Assembly: GCA_022813625.1 (NCBI GenBank)
Contig: JAKLMB010000032.1
Coordinates: 1 to 64,000 of the forward strand
Direction: 5' to 3'
Length of the DNA stretch: 64,000 bases
Source: Aaosphaeria pasadenensis
Lineage: Eukaryota > Ascomycota > Dothideomycetes > Pleosporales
The notes beneath the pieces were generated by a model, which searched no databases, was not told the origin of the DNA, and saw only the letters and a list, made by a program, of their open reading frames with translations. Below are positions 21,700 through 32,397 of the stretch, in pieces. The translations under genes and the position numbers were made by a program. The stretch's first letter is position 1. Every line of letters starts with the position of its first letter.

Positions 21700-24145
21700 T
21701 CACCTAACAACCTGCGCCGCATCACAGCTCCAACCCGGCACGCAAGTAAACGTAGGACAAGACCCAAACTCCGTCTTCGTAACCGTCTTCCCGCAACTCT
21801 TCGTCACCGTCGGCGTCGGCTTCTGCACCGTCTTAGTAATGATGACCGTTTTCTCAACGACCTCACCCTTCCTTACGACTCTTTCGAGTTTGGGGATGGG
21901 GATATTGAAGTCGCAGGGGGTGTCCGAGGAGTGGGGACAGACAGGTGGGATGCAGACGGGGATCATGGTGACGGTTGCCGTGTGGGGGCATTGTGAGGAA
22001 GTTGGGATGGGGGTAGGTAGGTTTGTCGTTACTGTACGAATGATGGTAGTTTTCACCCCCGTTGGCCAGATGATGGGAGGCGTGACAGGGGGGAGGAGGT
22101 CGGATGTAGGTCGGAGTGTTGGCAGTGAAGACGGAGGGCACGAGCAGTAGGGGCATTTCTGGACGGCGATGACGGTGGCGGGGCATTCTTGCTCGCCCTC
22201 ATCAGGGTCGAAGCCAGGAATTGTTAGGTCGTAGTCTCCCTTTGCGGGGAATACGGCGGGACAGTCCTTCGTGCAGCGGATCTGGGGGCACGTCCTGTCC
22301 TTCACGACTGTTGTCGTTGCGGTGCAGGGGTTGGGGGAGAGTTCACGGTCGGCGAGGAGGGCTGCTGCTGTGGGCTCTGGGGCGGCGTCTCTCTTGCCCC
22401 AGCTGACGGAGGGTTGGCTGGGCTTGGGAACCCAGGGAGGGTATGCCGGGTCCCAAGTAGGTTTTGGCAGGTTAGTCGGCCAAATCAGACTGAAAGATGG
22501 TGCTTGTGCTTCGGGTTCCGCGTCACGTCGCTCTTTGCCCCATATTATCCCGCTGGAGGGCTTTATGATTCCAATGTCATTGCTTTGTCTATGTCACCAT
22601 TTGGTCAGTGAGATGTCACGACAGTAGAATATGAAGACGTCTTATTGAACGACACTAGCTACAGACACCACCCTACCTCTACAATAACAGACTGCAAATT
22701 TACCATCCCAACAGACTATAAACAGACTACAAGATCTAACTTACTGCGGTGCTGCTTCAGCTTCAGCATCTGCCTCTCGTTTCTCCTTGCTCCAAATGAT
22801 GGTGGGTACAGGTGGGTTGATTCCAATTACGTTTGTCTGTGGGGCAGCCTCCCTTTTTCCCCAGGAGATATACGGCGTCTCGGTCTTGCGCGGAGGCTTC
22901 GGACGCTCGAATGTGAAGGAAGGCTTGCCGGGGAATCCCAGGCCGATAGTGTTGGTTTGAGGCTCTGCCTTTGCATCTCTCTTTCCCCAGATGATCGTGG
23001 CGCTGGGCTTTCCTTGTGAGATCTCATTTGTAGGTGTAGGAAAGATCGGCGGAAGGGGGAAATCATCGTCACCATCGCCAGGTAACTCTTCATCTTCTTG
23101 ACGCTTGCCCCAGATCACGGAAGCGGTGGCTTTGGGATTATCCAGAGTGTAAGTGGGAATCAGCCTAGTGAACTCGAACCCATAGCTGTTGGTCTGGGGA
23201 ATCCTCTTCTCTTTAGCCCATGAGATAGAGGGTTGGGGGGGAGCCAAAGTGAACTCGCTAGGTGGAGTGAACAGGGGAGGCTCTGGGATATCAGTAGGCC
23301 CCTCTGTCGGTTCGGGGTCGTCCCTCTTACCCCAAGAGAAGCTCACCCTGGGTGGCTGAATACCGATAGAATTTGGTGGGGTTGGAATTGGGAAGCCAGG
23401 GAAGCCAGGGAAGCCAGGAACACCGGGCTGTTCGGGGAAATCAGGATCTTCTGGAAATTCAGGATCCTCAGGAAACTCTGGGTCCTCGGGGAACTCTGGG
23501 TCTTCGGGCTCTGGAACGTCGGTTGGCTCGGCCTGTCGCCTGTAGCCCCAAGATACTCCGCCTGTATTTGAAGGACGTCTAGTCGCCCACGTCACGCTCT
23601 GTCGTGTCTTAGTGGGCTTTGGAGGCTTTCCCGGCCAGCCCCAACCAGGCTTCTTGGTTGGCTTTGGCCATGGCTTTTCTGTCTCTTCGGGGTCCTCCTC
23701 ATCAGGATCTTCAGTAGGCTGTGGAATGGGAGTCTCCCACGATATTGAGTACGAAGGTGGGTTCAAGGTAATGTCGTTGGACTGCGGCGGCTTGGGACCC
23801 GGAATGACTGGGTCTTTGGGACCACTAGTCGGTTCAGGGGCTTCTGTTGCCCATGAAATCCAACCAGAAGGGGTACCAAGAGAAATTTGGTTAGTTGGCT
23901 GCGGAATTGGCGCAGGATAGCCAGGCTCGTTGGGGTCTTCTGGATTCGCAGTTGGCTCTGGTGATATGTCCCACGAGATCGAGTAGCTAGGTTTGCCAAT
24001 GCCGATCTGGTCACTCTGAGGCAGAGGTGCCGGAATGGCATAAACACTATCACTACGTTAGCATACTTTTCTCTAGGTGCACCCGAAATACTCACCTGGC
24101 GACAAGACCTAGTAAGGCCAGCATATTTTTCTGCGAAGGTGCCAT
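21700..24145 (-). CDS. Secreted Kex2-type repeat precursor (Trp-Gly-Lys-Arg units) with a 16-Cys C-terminal domain
   Basis: Three exons, 24145-24096, 24052-22745 and 22588-21700, join in frame to 748 residues. The introns are 43 bp (TGCTAAC branch) and 156 bp (GTAAGT). The start gives a signal peptide (MLALLGLVASDSVYA). Residues to about 530 hold some 14 units of the type N-x-I-G-x3-P-S-x2-I-S-W. At least ten end in a basic cleavage site: TWATRR, SWGYRR, SWGKR (three), SWAKEKR, IWGKR (two), IWSKEKR and IWGKERR. Spacers are Pro/Glu/Asp-rich, and two begin EA after KR, as in alpha-factor-type precursors. The repeat part has no cysteine. The last ~208 residues (from about 541) have 16. Kex2-type proteases cut after KR/RR in the Golgi, so linear secreted peptides ending in W-G or W-A-K are expected. 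The role (signal, toxin, surface repellent) is unknown. Confidence 0.85.
23391..23512 (-). repeat. Tandem EFPEDP and GFP amino-acid repeats inside the precursor gene
   Basis: Within the repeat precursor, a run of EFPEDP units (about four) is followed by GFPGFPGFP. At DNA level these are near-perfect 18-bp and 9-bp tandem copies, a sign of recent slippage expansion in a spacer between cleavage sites. Confidence 0.8.
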
Positions 24146-25329
24146 TTTGACCACAAGATGGCCTGTGTTCTTTGACTCAAACAAGTTGAAGTGACGATGT
24201 AAGGGTGTCGAGCTTTCCAGGAGCATTCCATAGCATTTAAAGATGTCCCCAAGATCCTGGTCACCTAGTGCTCTACCCGACGAGCACTATGCGATAAATG
24301 AAAGATACGAAATTCTGATAATCCCAGGCTCTATCGATTGCCCATTTCTCACGTGTCTGATACGCAACGTCTGTACTAACGGGCCGCGCCCTTCGTCCCT
24401 GGCTCTAGGTCTGCTGAAGTACCAAAACGTCCAACTCTATATTTCCATTGAGGCCAGTAATCTGTCGACAGCATGGTTGTGGCACCTAAAATTAGTAGCT
24501 CGGCAACAAATCGTATAGTAGGATGAAGGCGATTTGGCGAGGCTGGGAAATGAAATAGAAATTTAAAGTGCAGGTTGTATGTACATATTGAAGTATATTT
24601 GATGTGATCGCATGGGGGGTCCGGCAACAACCGAGCGACACCAGATTGGGCGCAGGGTTAAGAAGCTTATATTGGGGCCTAGCCCTTGCATATACGCGGG
24701 GGAGCATGGAACTAGCCCTCAATTCGAACATTCAGAATCAAATACTTGCGTGTCGCCATCGCACCACTTGTTGAGATCGATGTTGTGAAAAGCTGCGAGC
24801 TGCCAGCGACTTGGTGAAGCTTTGCCGTATTGCCTAGGCCTACGCAGGCAATTCTGTACAGTCCGTTGTGTTCGTTTCCATGTCTAGAATGCAATGACTT
24901 GCACTCACCTGATCCTGCTATATTAACTGAGTATACTACTCTTTAAGCTTCAAGCCAATGCCTCGTTGTGTTTGATTTCTATGCAGTACTCGCAAGTGAT
25001 AGCGTTCTTCAGTCGGCACTACAATTTCTAGAGAGGCAGCTTGGCAATTGTTGTCCATGCCGAGCAATTTAAAGTACCCGGTACAGGCTGATGTAGCCTT
25101 GATGAAATCTATGTTTAGACCTTGATGGGGGCATGTACGAACGTTTCCTGGCTTATGGACTTGTCTCCACGTTGAGTATAGTCCCGGTATATGTATGCAT
25201 AGAAGCGGCCATATAAACGTTTTGGTGCTTCGCGTGTGCTCACGCCTTGTCCCTGCTGACGCCACGGTCAACGGTACGACAGTTCGCACGAAGAAAGAGT
25301 GCGCATTCATGAAAGAGGGTGCACCTAGG
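24146..25329. other. Intergenic region upstream of the repeat precursor
   Basis: About 1.2 kb between two minus-strand genes. It should contain the promoter of the repeat precursor near 24150-24300. I see no gene; the short frames lack motifs and look like shadows. Confidence 0.5.
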
Positions 25330-26913
25330 CTAATCGTCTTGCGATGGCGTAAGGATCTGGTCAAGTGGCCACTTTCGAAGAGCCCTAATCTTTCGCGAGT
25401 CTATGTGCCCCGCTTCGAACATCTCCAGGCCGGCCCAGGCAATCATTGCTGCATTATCTGTGCAGAGAGCTGGGGGAGGGAATACAAGCCTGGTGTCCGG
25501 AAGGTTCTGGGCGCAAAGTGTGCTTGCTAGACTGGAGGATAATCAGTACAAAGTCTCGGTAGGAAGCGTAAAGCGTACATATATCTGAAAAAGGAGTTAG
25601 CTGCAACCCCTCCGGAGAGGACTATGGTCGAAAGTGGCTCTTCTGCTCGTTGCAGAGCCAGAACAACGCGGTTTGATACATGTTCAAATGCAGCCCGCAT
25701 GGCTTCATACGCCATGCTCTTCCTCTCCTCCATACTGACGTCTTCGGGCGACCTCTCTACTTTGGTGAGCTTTCGAGTGTTCGGATCTGTCTGAAAATGA
25801 ATGGCCCGTTCTGCAGCAGTCATTAACCCGGTAAAGCTCATCTCTAAGGACTTGATCTTCAGTCCACCACCAGCCTTTGTAAGCGGTTGATGAAAAGCCC
25901 AACCCCATTTCGTCAGATTCCGTTCCCTTGCCACTTCGTCATTCTTAGGCACCGTATATGCATATCGTGTTTCGTAGATTGCTCGATAGTTCTCAGCACT
26001 GTTAACCTCAAGGCTGTATTGTGCCTCGTGTTGCTTAGCTGCAATACTCTTCTCTGATTGAGCTCCATAACCCTTCGTATTTCCTGCCGATAATTCCGTG
26101 AAAGCGAACTCTTCTAGTAATGCTCCATACATGGTTGTACGAGCGTTTCGTAGTAACTCAGGTGGGAGCACAGCGCGAGCCACTTTATCCAGACATTGTC
26201 CAATTGCTATGTCGCTTGAACTACCCAGAATCCTGTGGTCCGCTAATGACCTAGAATGTATGAGTATAGTGTGACCGCCAGACGCGAGGACGGAAAGGAA
26301 AGGAAACTGTGGCTCCGGCTTTTGTTGGGCATAGGTCTGAGCAGTTACGTCTTCGCTGGAGCCTAGATTGTTTGCCTCTTGAGCATTCTGCAATGCTGCA
26401 ACAAGTCTTGGAGTCAAAGCGTGAGCTTGCATATGATGTACACCAAGGAACGGTCTCTGGGAAACGTCAGATCAGTCGATCGCTCCGTGGATTCTAATCG
26501 CGTACCTGCCATGCGACAGCTAATCCTTTTGCGGTGTCGATACCAGTGGAAAGGTTCGAGCGCATGCCAGGACCTCGCGTGACGCAAATCAAGTCCGGAA
26601 CGATACCTGATGGCAGGTGCTGAGCTGCCTCGTTGACCAAGTCTGCTAAATTCTCTTGGTGCGAACGGTGAGAAACTAGGGGATGGACTCCATGATATTC
26701 GGTGTTATTTGATGTCACTTTCTTATGGAAAAGGAGTTTTGCTCCTACTTTGCCATTAGATAATTGTCTTTTATCTAATAGAGCCACGGATGTATCATCG
26801 CATGAGGTCTCGATTGCAAGGGTAAGATGGCATCGTCGGGTGAAGTAAAAGCATGAAGACCGCAGCTTCACATGGGCGCGAGCTGCACTCAACGCTGATG
26901 GATAAGTGATCAT
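25330..26913 (-). CDS. QRI7: Mitochondrial tRNA N6-threonylcarbamoyladenosine synthase (Qri7/OSGEPL1)
   Basis: Three exons, 26913-26506, 26456-25579 and 25531-25330, give 495 residues. The Kae1/TsaD/Qri7 family signs are LAIETSCDDTSVAL near the N-terminus, the metal-binding HxxxH in HHMQAHALTP, FLSVLASGGHTIL, DIAIGQCLDKVAR, VLSGGVAANSFFR and CTDNAAMIAWAG. Qri7 moves the threonylcarbamoyl group onto A37 of mitochondrial tRNAs reading ANN codons. The Arg-rich, acid-free N-terminus before the ETSCDD block reads as a mitochondrial targeting peptide, which separates it from cytosolic Kae1. Intron sizes are 49 and 47 bp. A variable insertion lies between HALTP and FPFLSVL. Confidence 0.95.
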
Positions 26914-27187
26914 ATCACGAAGAAGCGTGTCGAGTGCAAGCTGCGACTAAATGGAAAACATTCAATTGGGTGATTGTTCTAGAGTACGAGTAGTAAAAAA
27001 ATATATGGATCACGCCCGATCGTGTGAAGAACGACGCACGGACTCTTGTGGTCCCTGTGACATCACACGTTCCAGGGAGCCCAGCCGATACCTCAACATC
27101 TCGAGGGGCGTCGACTGCATGTGAAAGCAAACACCAAACACTCAACACCCATAAACATGCATATTATCATATCGCAACACTGAGCCC
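26914..27187. promoter_or_regulatory. Short divergent promoter between QRI7 and the patatin lipase
   Basis: The two start codons face away from each other across 274 bp with no other feature, so the regulatory sites of both genes must lie here or in the genes themselves. No known motif was identified. Confidence 0.55.
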
Positions 27188-29830
27188 ATGGCTGATATCA
27201 AAAAAGAGACCGACGGCCCAACGCCGTACTCGGATCGTGCTTTCGACTTGACCCTTCTTCCCGATTTCGACAACGACTTTATCAGAGAGGAGGATGTCAC
27301 TGAATTCGCACGCGCGCTTGCCGTACCTGAACATTCCCCATCGACCGAAGACCTTACCTCGCCACAAGCCGAGCCCCCTCCATTCATAACGGCACTGAAT
27401 GATTGGAGACCAATTCATCAGCGAGTCCGGCGGCGAAAGCGAAACAAGAAGCCACCACGGCGTGGAAAGGATGAGACACGAGAAGGATTCGTTTACGTTC
27501 TCCTGAAGTGGCCGTTACTCGTACTTGTTTTTGGCTGGCTACTGTTCTTGAGCATATCGTACGGCTTGACACGTCTTTACATCTACCTTTACGAGCATTG
27601 GATTACATGGAGGGGCACCAGGCAGAGGCTACGGAAGCAATTGCAGAGTGCTGTATCCTACGAACAATGGGTAGCGGGAGCGAAGGAGTTAGATACACAC
27701 TTGGGTAATGATTCATGGAAAGAGGTGGACGACTATGCGTACTATGATAGCAAGACGGTTCGCAGAGCCCACGATCAGATGGTTAGGTTGAGGCAGAAGG
27801 CCGAAAGTGGCGAGAATGCGGCTTCAGGAGATCCCGAGACGCAGAGAACGATCGAAGAACTCCGCGGCCTAGTCGAAGCGTGCGTAAAGAACAACTTCGT
27901 CGGCTTTGAGAATCCTCGACTGTATAGCGAGACATACTACGGCACAAAGAATTTAGTACAGAAGTTCGTCGATGAGCTGGAGCTTTCTATCTCATTTCTC
28001 TCTCGTACCAAACTACTGAGTGCAGATACGAAACGGGCGTTGTTCAAACACATTAGTACCAACTTTGGCCGTACCGCTTTGTGCCTCTCTGGTGGCGCTA
28101 CTTTTGCGTACTATCACTTCGGAGTAGCCAAAGCACTTCTTGATGCTGGGCTCATGCCGGAAGTTATCACCGGTACATCTGGGGGCGCTCTTGTTGCCGC
28201 GTTACTGGGCACACGAACAGACGATGAGCTGAAGAATCTTTTGGTCCCCGCACTCGCCCACCGCATTACCGCCGCCCATGACGACACTCTGACTTGGTTC
28301 AAGCGTTGGTGGCAGACCGGCGCAAGGTTCGACAGTGTAGACTGGGCAAGAAGGTGTGGATGGTTTACAAGAGGAAGCATGACCTTTCGGGAAGCATATG
28401 AGCGTACCGGTCGCATCCTCAATGTGTCATGTGTGCCATCAGATCCGCACTCCCCAACGATCCTTGCGAACTACCTTACTTCACCTGACTGTGTGATCTG
28501 GTCTGCAGTACTTGCGTCCGCTGCAGTCCCCGGCATTCTCAACCCAGTAGTTCTGATGAAGAAGACGAAAGACGGCACACTCGTACCATACTCATTTGGC
28601 CACAAATGGAAGGATGGAAGCCTCCGTACTGATATTCCGCTAAAGGCTCTTAACCTTCACTTCAACGTGAGGTTTTCCATTGTCAGTCAAGTAAATCCGC
28701 ATATCAATCTATTCTTTTTCAGCTCTCGTGGAAGTGTCGGCCGACCCGTTACGCATCGACGTGGGCGCGGATGGCGCGGCGGTTTCCTAGGGAGCGCAAT
28801 CGAACAATACATCAAACTCGATCTCAACAAATGGCTAAAAGTACTTCGGCACTTGGAACTCCTGCCTAGACCGATGGGGCAGGATTGGAGTGAGATTTGG
28901 CTGCAACGCTTCAGCGGAACAATCACCATTTGGCCAAAGTCGGTACCATCAGACTTTTGGCATATATTGTCGGATCCATCACCACAGCGTCTTTCTCGAA
29001 TGATACATGTCGGTCAACAATCCGCCTTCCCAAAACTAAAATTCATTGCGAACCGCGCGAAACTAGAGCACTTGATCCAACAAGGACGTCGCCAATACCG
29101 ACCGCGAGGCTTCAAGGATGGCGACCTGACGACTGTCCTTTCTGAAGACGATATCCACAAACTTCTCAAGCGCACTAAGAGTGATGGTCCGGATGGAAAC
29201 GGGAAAACATATGCACTATCGGATTCGGACTCTGTTACAAGCGGACCTGGATCACCAGTAGACCTTCCACTTGGATTTACATTCACCACATCCAAGAAGC
29301 CGGCCCGACTGAAAGCAGACGTGCAGCCTTCAAAAGCACCAGCAGCACCTGATAGTCCTTCCCTAAGCAAAAGGATTTCTGGCTGGTGGTCATCGTTATC
29401 CCCACAGGACGCCCAGAACCCCAACCCTCCTCGCCCCAGAGATCTACCTGAGACATCTCTCCACTCCCACGACAGACCCAACAGCATGTTCGAATTCCGC
29501 AATCCGCGGGACCAAGCAGTGCGAGACTTATACGACCAAAGCGGCCATCTCTCCACGCAACACCGCACAGGCTCCTTCCTGAAAGAACTCCGGCGACAAA
29601 GCAGGGTGTTCGTCGATGACGACGATGATTCAGACCCCGAGGACTCCACGTCTAAGAGATACGGTGATCCCAAATCAAACGCATATCCCTCTCAGCATAG
29701 GGACGCCCAGCCCGGAGCCGAAGGTGCCGACGATCGCGACATGTTCGGCGATGACGAGGGCGGCGAGACAGAAGCTGAAGGCGGCGATGCAGGTGTCGGA
29801 TTGGGTCTCGGGAGAGACATTCTTGGCTAG
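27188..29830 (+). CDS. Patatin-like triacylglycerol lipase (DUF3336 + patatin; Tgl4/Tgl5-like)
   Basis: An intronless frame of 880 residues. A hydrophobic stretch at about 102-135 (VLLKWPLLVLVFGWLLFLSI) anchors it to the membrane or droplet surface. The DUF3336 helix region follows (SYEQWVAGAKELD, FVGFENPRLYSETYYGTK). The patatin domain has the oxyanion loop LSGGATFAYYHFGV, nucleophile Ser331 in GTSGG, and the dyad Asp476 in KDGSLRTDIP. This layout matches fungal Tgl3/4/5 and plant SDP1 lipases, which release fatty acids from stored triacylglycerol. The C-terminal 250 residues are Ser/Pro-rich and acidic, probably disordered and possibly phosphorylated. It is divergent from QRI7, with only about 275 bp between starts. 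Confidence 0.93.
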   Translation: MADIKKETDGPTPYSDRAFDLTLLPDFDNDFIREEDVTEFARALAVPEHSPSTEDLTSPQAEPPPFITALNDWRPIHQRVRRRKRNKKPPRRGKDETREGFVYVLLKWPLLVLVFGWLLFLSISYGLTRLYIYLYEHWITWRGTRQRLRKQLQSAVSYEQWVAGAKELDTHLGNDSWKEVDDYAYYDSKTVRRAHDQMVRLRQKAESGENAASGDPETQRTIEELRGLVEACVKNNFVGFENPRLYSETYYGTKNLVQKFVDELELSISFLSRTKLLSADTKRALFKHISTNFGRTALCLSGGATFAYYHFGVAKALLDAGLMPEVITGTSGGALVAALLGTRTDDELKNLLVPALAHRITAAHDDTLTWFKRWWQTGARFDSVDWARRCGWFTRGSMTFREAYERTGRILNVSCVPSDPHSPTILANYLTSPDCVIWSAVLASAAVPGILNPVVLMKKTKDGTLVPYSFGHKWKDGSLRTDIPLKALNLHFNVRFSIVSQVNPHINLFFFSSRGSVGRPVTHRRGRGWRGGFLGSAIEQYIKLDLNKWLKVLRHLELLPRPMGQDWSEIWLQRFSGTITIWPKSVPSDFWHILSDPSPQRLSRMIHVGQQSAFPKLKFIANRAKLEHLIQQGRRQYRPRGFKDGDLTTVLSEDDIHKLLKRTKSDGPDGNGKTYALSDSDSVTSGPGSPVDLPLGFTFTTSKKPARLKADVQPSKAPAAPDSPSLSKRISGWWSSLSPQDAQNPNPPRPRDLPETSLHSHDRPNSMFEFRNPRDQAVRDLYDQSGHLSTQHRTGSFLKELRRQSRVFVDDDDDSDPEDSTSKRYGDPKSNAYPSQHRDAQPGAEGADDRDMFGDDEGGETEAEGGDAGVGLGLGRDILG

Positions 29831-30356
29831 ATGGTTAACTGGCTCGCAGCATGTTCGCGGCATGGTTTCTGCATTATTAGACAGATTGGACCTATTTTGC
29901 ATATCAATTGGATAGGGTTAAGAGTAGAAGGGGTTAGTTTGTTTCCCATGAGTTTGTGTGCGCATTGTTAGCGGGCGTACTTGATTTGTTTCATCGTCAT
30001 AGGGGTTTTATAGTTGTATTGGTATTTCCTTTTGATAGGCATACAGCTTTTTTCTCTCCATGTTGCATCGTCTCCAGTGACTCTTGCGCTTAACTGTTGC
30101 TTGATACGATAATAGAGGCAACGTGCACGGCACAGTGGCTTTCAAACATCACAAAGGTGTGGTGTGCTACTATAGTGATAATATTGTGCGTTTTTATAAA
30201 GCAGTGGGTATCTAGCTTTTACATCATCGTACTTTTTATGGCATTACATGGCTCATTATCTTGACGCTCCACAGGTCTATCCAAAAGCGCTGCACAACAA
30301 ATATGTCAGCGTTACATCAAACCCATAGAACCAACATCCACCTTCATAGCTCGTTT
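29831..30356. other. Spacer between convergent genes
   Basis: About 525 bp, T-rich, between the 3' ends of the lipase and TFIIIA genes. No gene or repeat is seen. A plus-strand frame that runs on into 30261-31118 is the antisense of TFIIIA. Confidence 0.5.
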
Positions 30357-32127
30357 TTAAATTCCCTCATGCACGTCAAACGCGGGCACACTCAACCCCA
30401 TGTCCTCGTCCAGTGCGGCATCTTCGTCGAACACGAGATCTTTAAGACCGCCGATGGTGTCCAAAGCCGGGTCAATGGCATCGTACTGGTCGTCGAACGC
30501 TGCGTGAGTAAACGCATCGATATCCTGGAATGGGTTCGGCGTCTGCGGGACGCTGGGGTCCGTGGATTCGAAAAACGGCTCCTGGTCGAGACCTCCGATC
30601 CAGAACTCCCCGCCGGTGAGGGCGTCGCGCTCGCGAATCATTTCCTCTACCTCTGCATCGGAGAGACTGTGCTCTGCGCTGCGGAGATGTCGCTTGAGGT
30701 CGCGGTCCATGAAGAAGCGGAAGGAGCAGCCTGGGACCAAGCAGGGGACGTCGCGGCCGCCGTCGTAGCCGAAGCCCGTGAGGAGGCGGAGCGCGGAGGG
30801 TTCGGGTTTCTTCTGGACGCGCGGTTGGTGCTTGGTTTTAGCGTTCTTGCGGAGAGTCTTGCGGTTCTCGAGGCCGAGGTGGTGGGTGCGGATGTGTTGT
30901 TCGAGAGAGGATTTGGCGGAGTAGGGGACGCCGCATGCGTTTGCGCCGTCCCAGTTCTTGAGGTCTTCGTGCTTGGATTCGGTGAAGAAGGAGGGGTCGC
31001 AGAAGAATCGCTTTTGTTGCTCGTGGACGGTGCGAATGTGCGCGTTGAGATTGCTGTTGCGGTTGAAGACGCGAGTGCAGCCTTCTCTGGGGCATGGGTA
31101 TTGTGCCTGGTCTTCTAGAGCCTTGTGTGCGGTTTGGAAGTGGTGCTTCAGGGTTTGTTGGTCCGCGCACATGAAGCCGCAGTCGGTGCAAATGGGAGGA
31201 TGGAATTCGCGGTTGTGTGTGACCAGGTCCTCATATTTTGGGAAGGGGAGGGGCTCCGTTGCGATCTGCACAGTTCCTGTCTCCGTTTCCACGGTCTCGA
31301 ATTCACTGCCAGGTGCTGGGCACATCATGCAGAAGAACATGGATTCTTGACCTTCTGCACCATGCTTCTTGTGTTGATGTCTCCGCAAAGCTTGTTCCGT
31401 CTGGTACCCGTTGCTGCAACGTTGGCCCGATTGTTCATCGACAAAATCGCAAACGAATGGTGCGGTTTGGAGGTGCTTCGTTTTGATGTGTGCTTCCAGT
31501 GTTTTCGCTTTCCTGAAAATTTCCTTGCACGGCGGGTACTCTGTACAATAGAACTTAGTCTCATGGACGTCTTTGTGGCGCTGCAATCGACTGCTCGACG
31601 TGAATGTCTTCCCACAACCCTCCCAATCACAGATGTAATTCCGTTCCACCTCCGTATGGGCACTCTTCATGTGTCGATTCAAATGGTCTTTCCTTGGGAA
31701 TGTCTTGTTGCAACCATCGATATCGCAAGCAAACGGACGCTCATTGTTATGACTCCTCATGTGTGCCTCCAGACGACAGGGACGATTGAAACGTTGTGAA
31801 CATCCTTCTACGGTGCACGCATAGTGCCATCTGCGGCGGGCTTCGCTGTCCGCTCGTCTTTGGCCGCACTCGGTGAAGTCTCGTAGGGGATCGTCGGCCT
31901 CTGAGGGGGAGGTGCTGCCTAAAGCAGAGTCGTGGTCTAATGCATTGTCGTCCTGTAAGATAAATTCGTCCTGATCAATTCCTGGAAGGTGTTCGTTAGT
32001 TGTCGTTCAATCAGGAACAGGTCTGAATATCTGTACCTCGACGAAACTTCTTGCGGGTATCACCGCCCTGCTCAATTATTTTGCGTTTTAGTGATGCCTC
32101 CTGCATGTTCACTAATGGTGAAGTCAT
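30357..32127 (-). CDS. Transcription factor IIIA (C2H2 zinc finger protein)
   Basis: Two exons, 32127-32037 and 31981-30357, with a 55-bp intron (GTACAG donor, CTAAC branch), give 571 residues. The fingers run from YACTVEGCSQRF to PCLVPGCSFRFFMDRDLKRH. I count about ten C2H2-type units, with finger linkers like NNERPFAC and HLQTAPFVC and a large insert around SMFFCMMC and EFHPPICTDCGFMC. This fits the fungal TFIIIA family, which binds the internal control region of 5S rRNA genes and starts Pol III assembly. A non-finger segment at about residues 400-440, with KNAKTKHQPRVQKK, is basic. The tail is acidic (DEDAALDEDMG). It shares a divergent promoter with the Rpb6 gene. The gene name is not given because naming varies among fungi. 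Confidence 0.9.
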
Positions 32128-32397
32128 GGCTGCATTTCACAGAATCGTGAATTCCAGATTAAAATTCCTAGACGAGGGCTCGCCAAGATTTCGGGGAAGA
32201 GAGGACCGTGCACTTTCACTAGCGCGACGATCTTCATCGCAGCCTTTTTTGTTCAAGGTTGTCTTTCAGTTCAGACTCTTGCGCTCCAGCCTCCCACGTC
32301 CACACTGTCAGGTTTCTTCGAGGAAACCTGCTAAAGCTCATCGTAACTGCGCGAACGCAACGACACAGACGCGACTCAAGACTCAACCCGCGCGAGA
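32128..32397. promoter_or_regulatory. Shared divergent promoter of TFIIIA and Rpb6 genes
   Basis: Only 270 bp separate the two start codons, which point away from each other. Both products serve transcription (Pol III factor and shared polymerase subunit), so joint control from one short region is plausible. No specific binding motif was recognised. Confidence 0.6.

Noticed and set aside
21602..22150. Plus-strand frame opposite the repeat precursor's C-terminal domain
   Set aside because: No motif; the minus-strand reading has conserved Cys, splice signals and continuity with the signal peptide exon.
21700..24145. Reading the repeat gene as a cyclic dikaritin or ustiloxin-type RiPP cluster
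   Set aside because: No DUF3328/UstY-like gene (HxxHC motifs), tyrosinase or methyltransferase was seen nearby, and the cores lack the usual Tyr-rich pattern.
21700..24145. Reading the repeat gene as the mating alpha-pheromone precursor
   Set aside because: The repeats do not carry the short W-C-x-x-x-G-Q-x-C-W type core of Pezizomycotina alpha-pheromones, and the protein has a large Cys-rich end.
30261..31118. Long plus-strand frame opposite TFIIIA
   Set aside because: It is the antisense of clear zinc finger coding sequence, and its Val/Glu-rich make-up follows from that.
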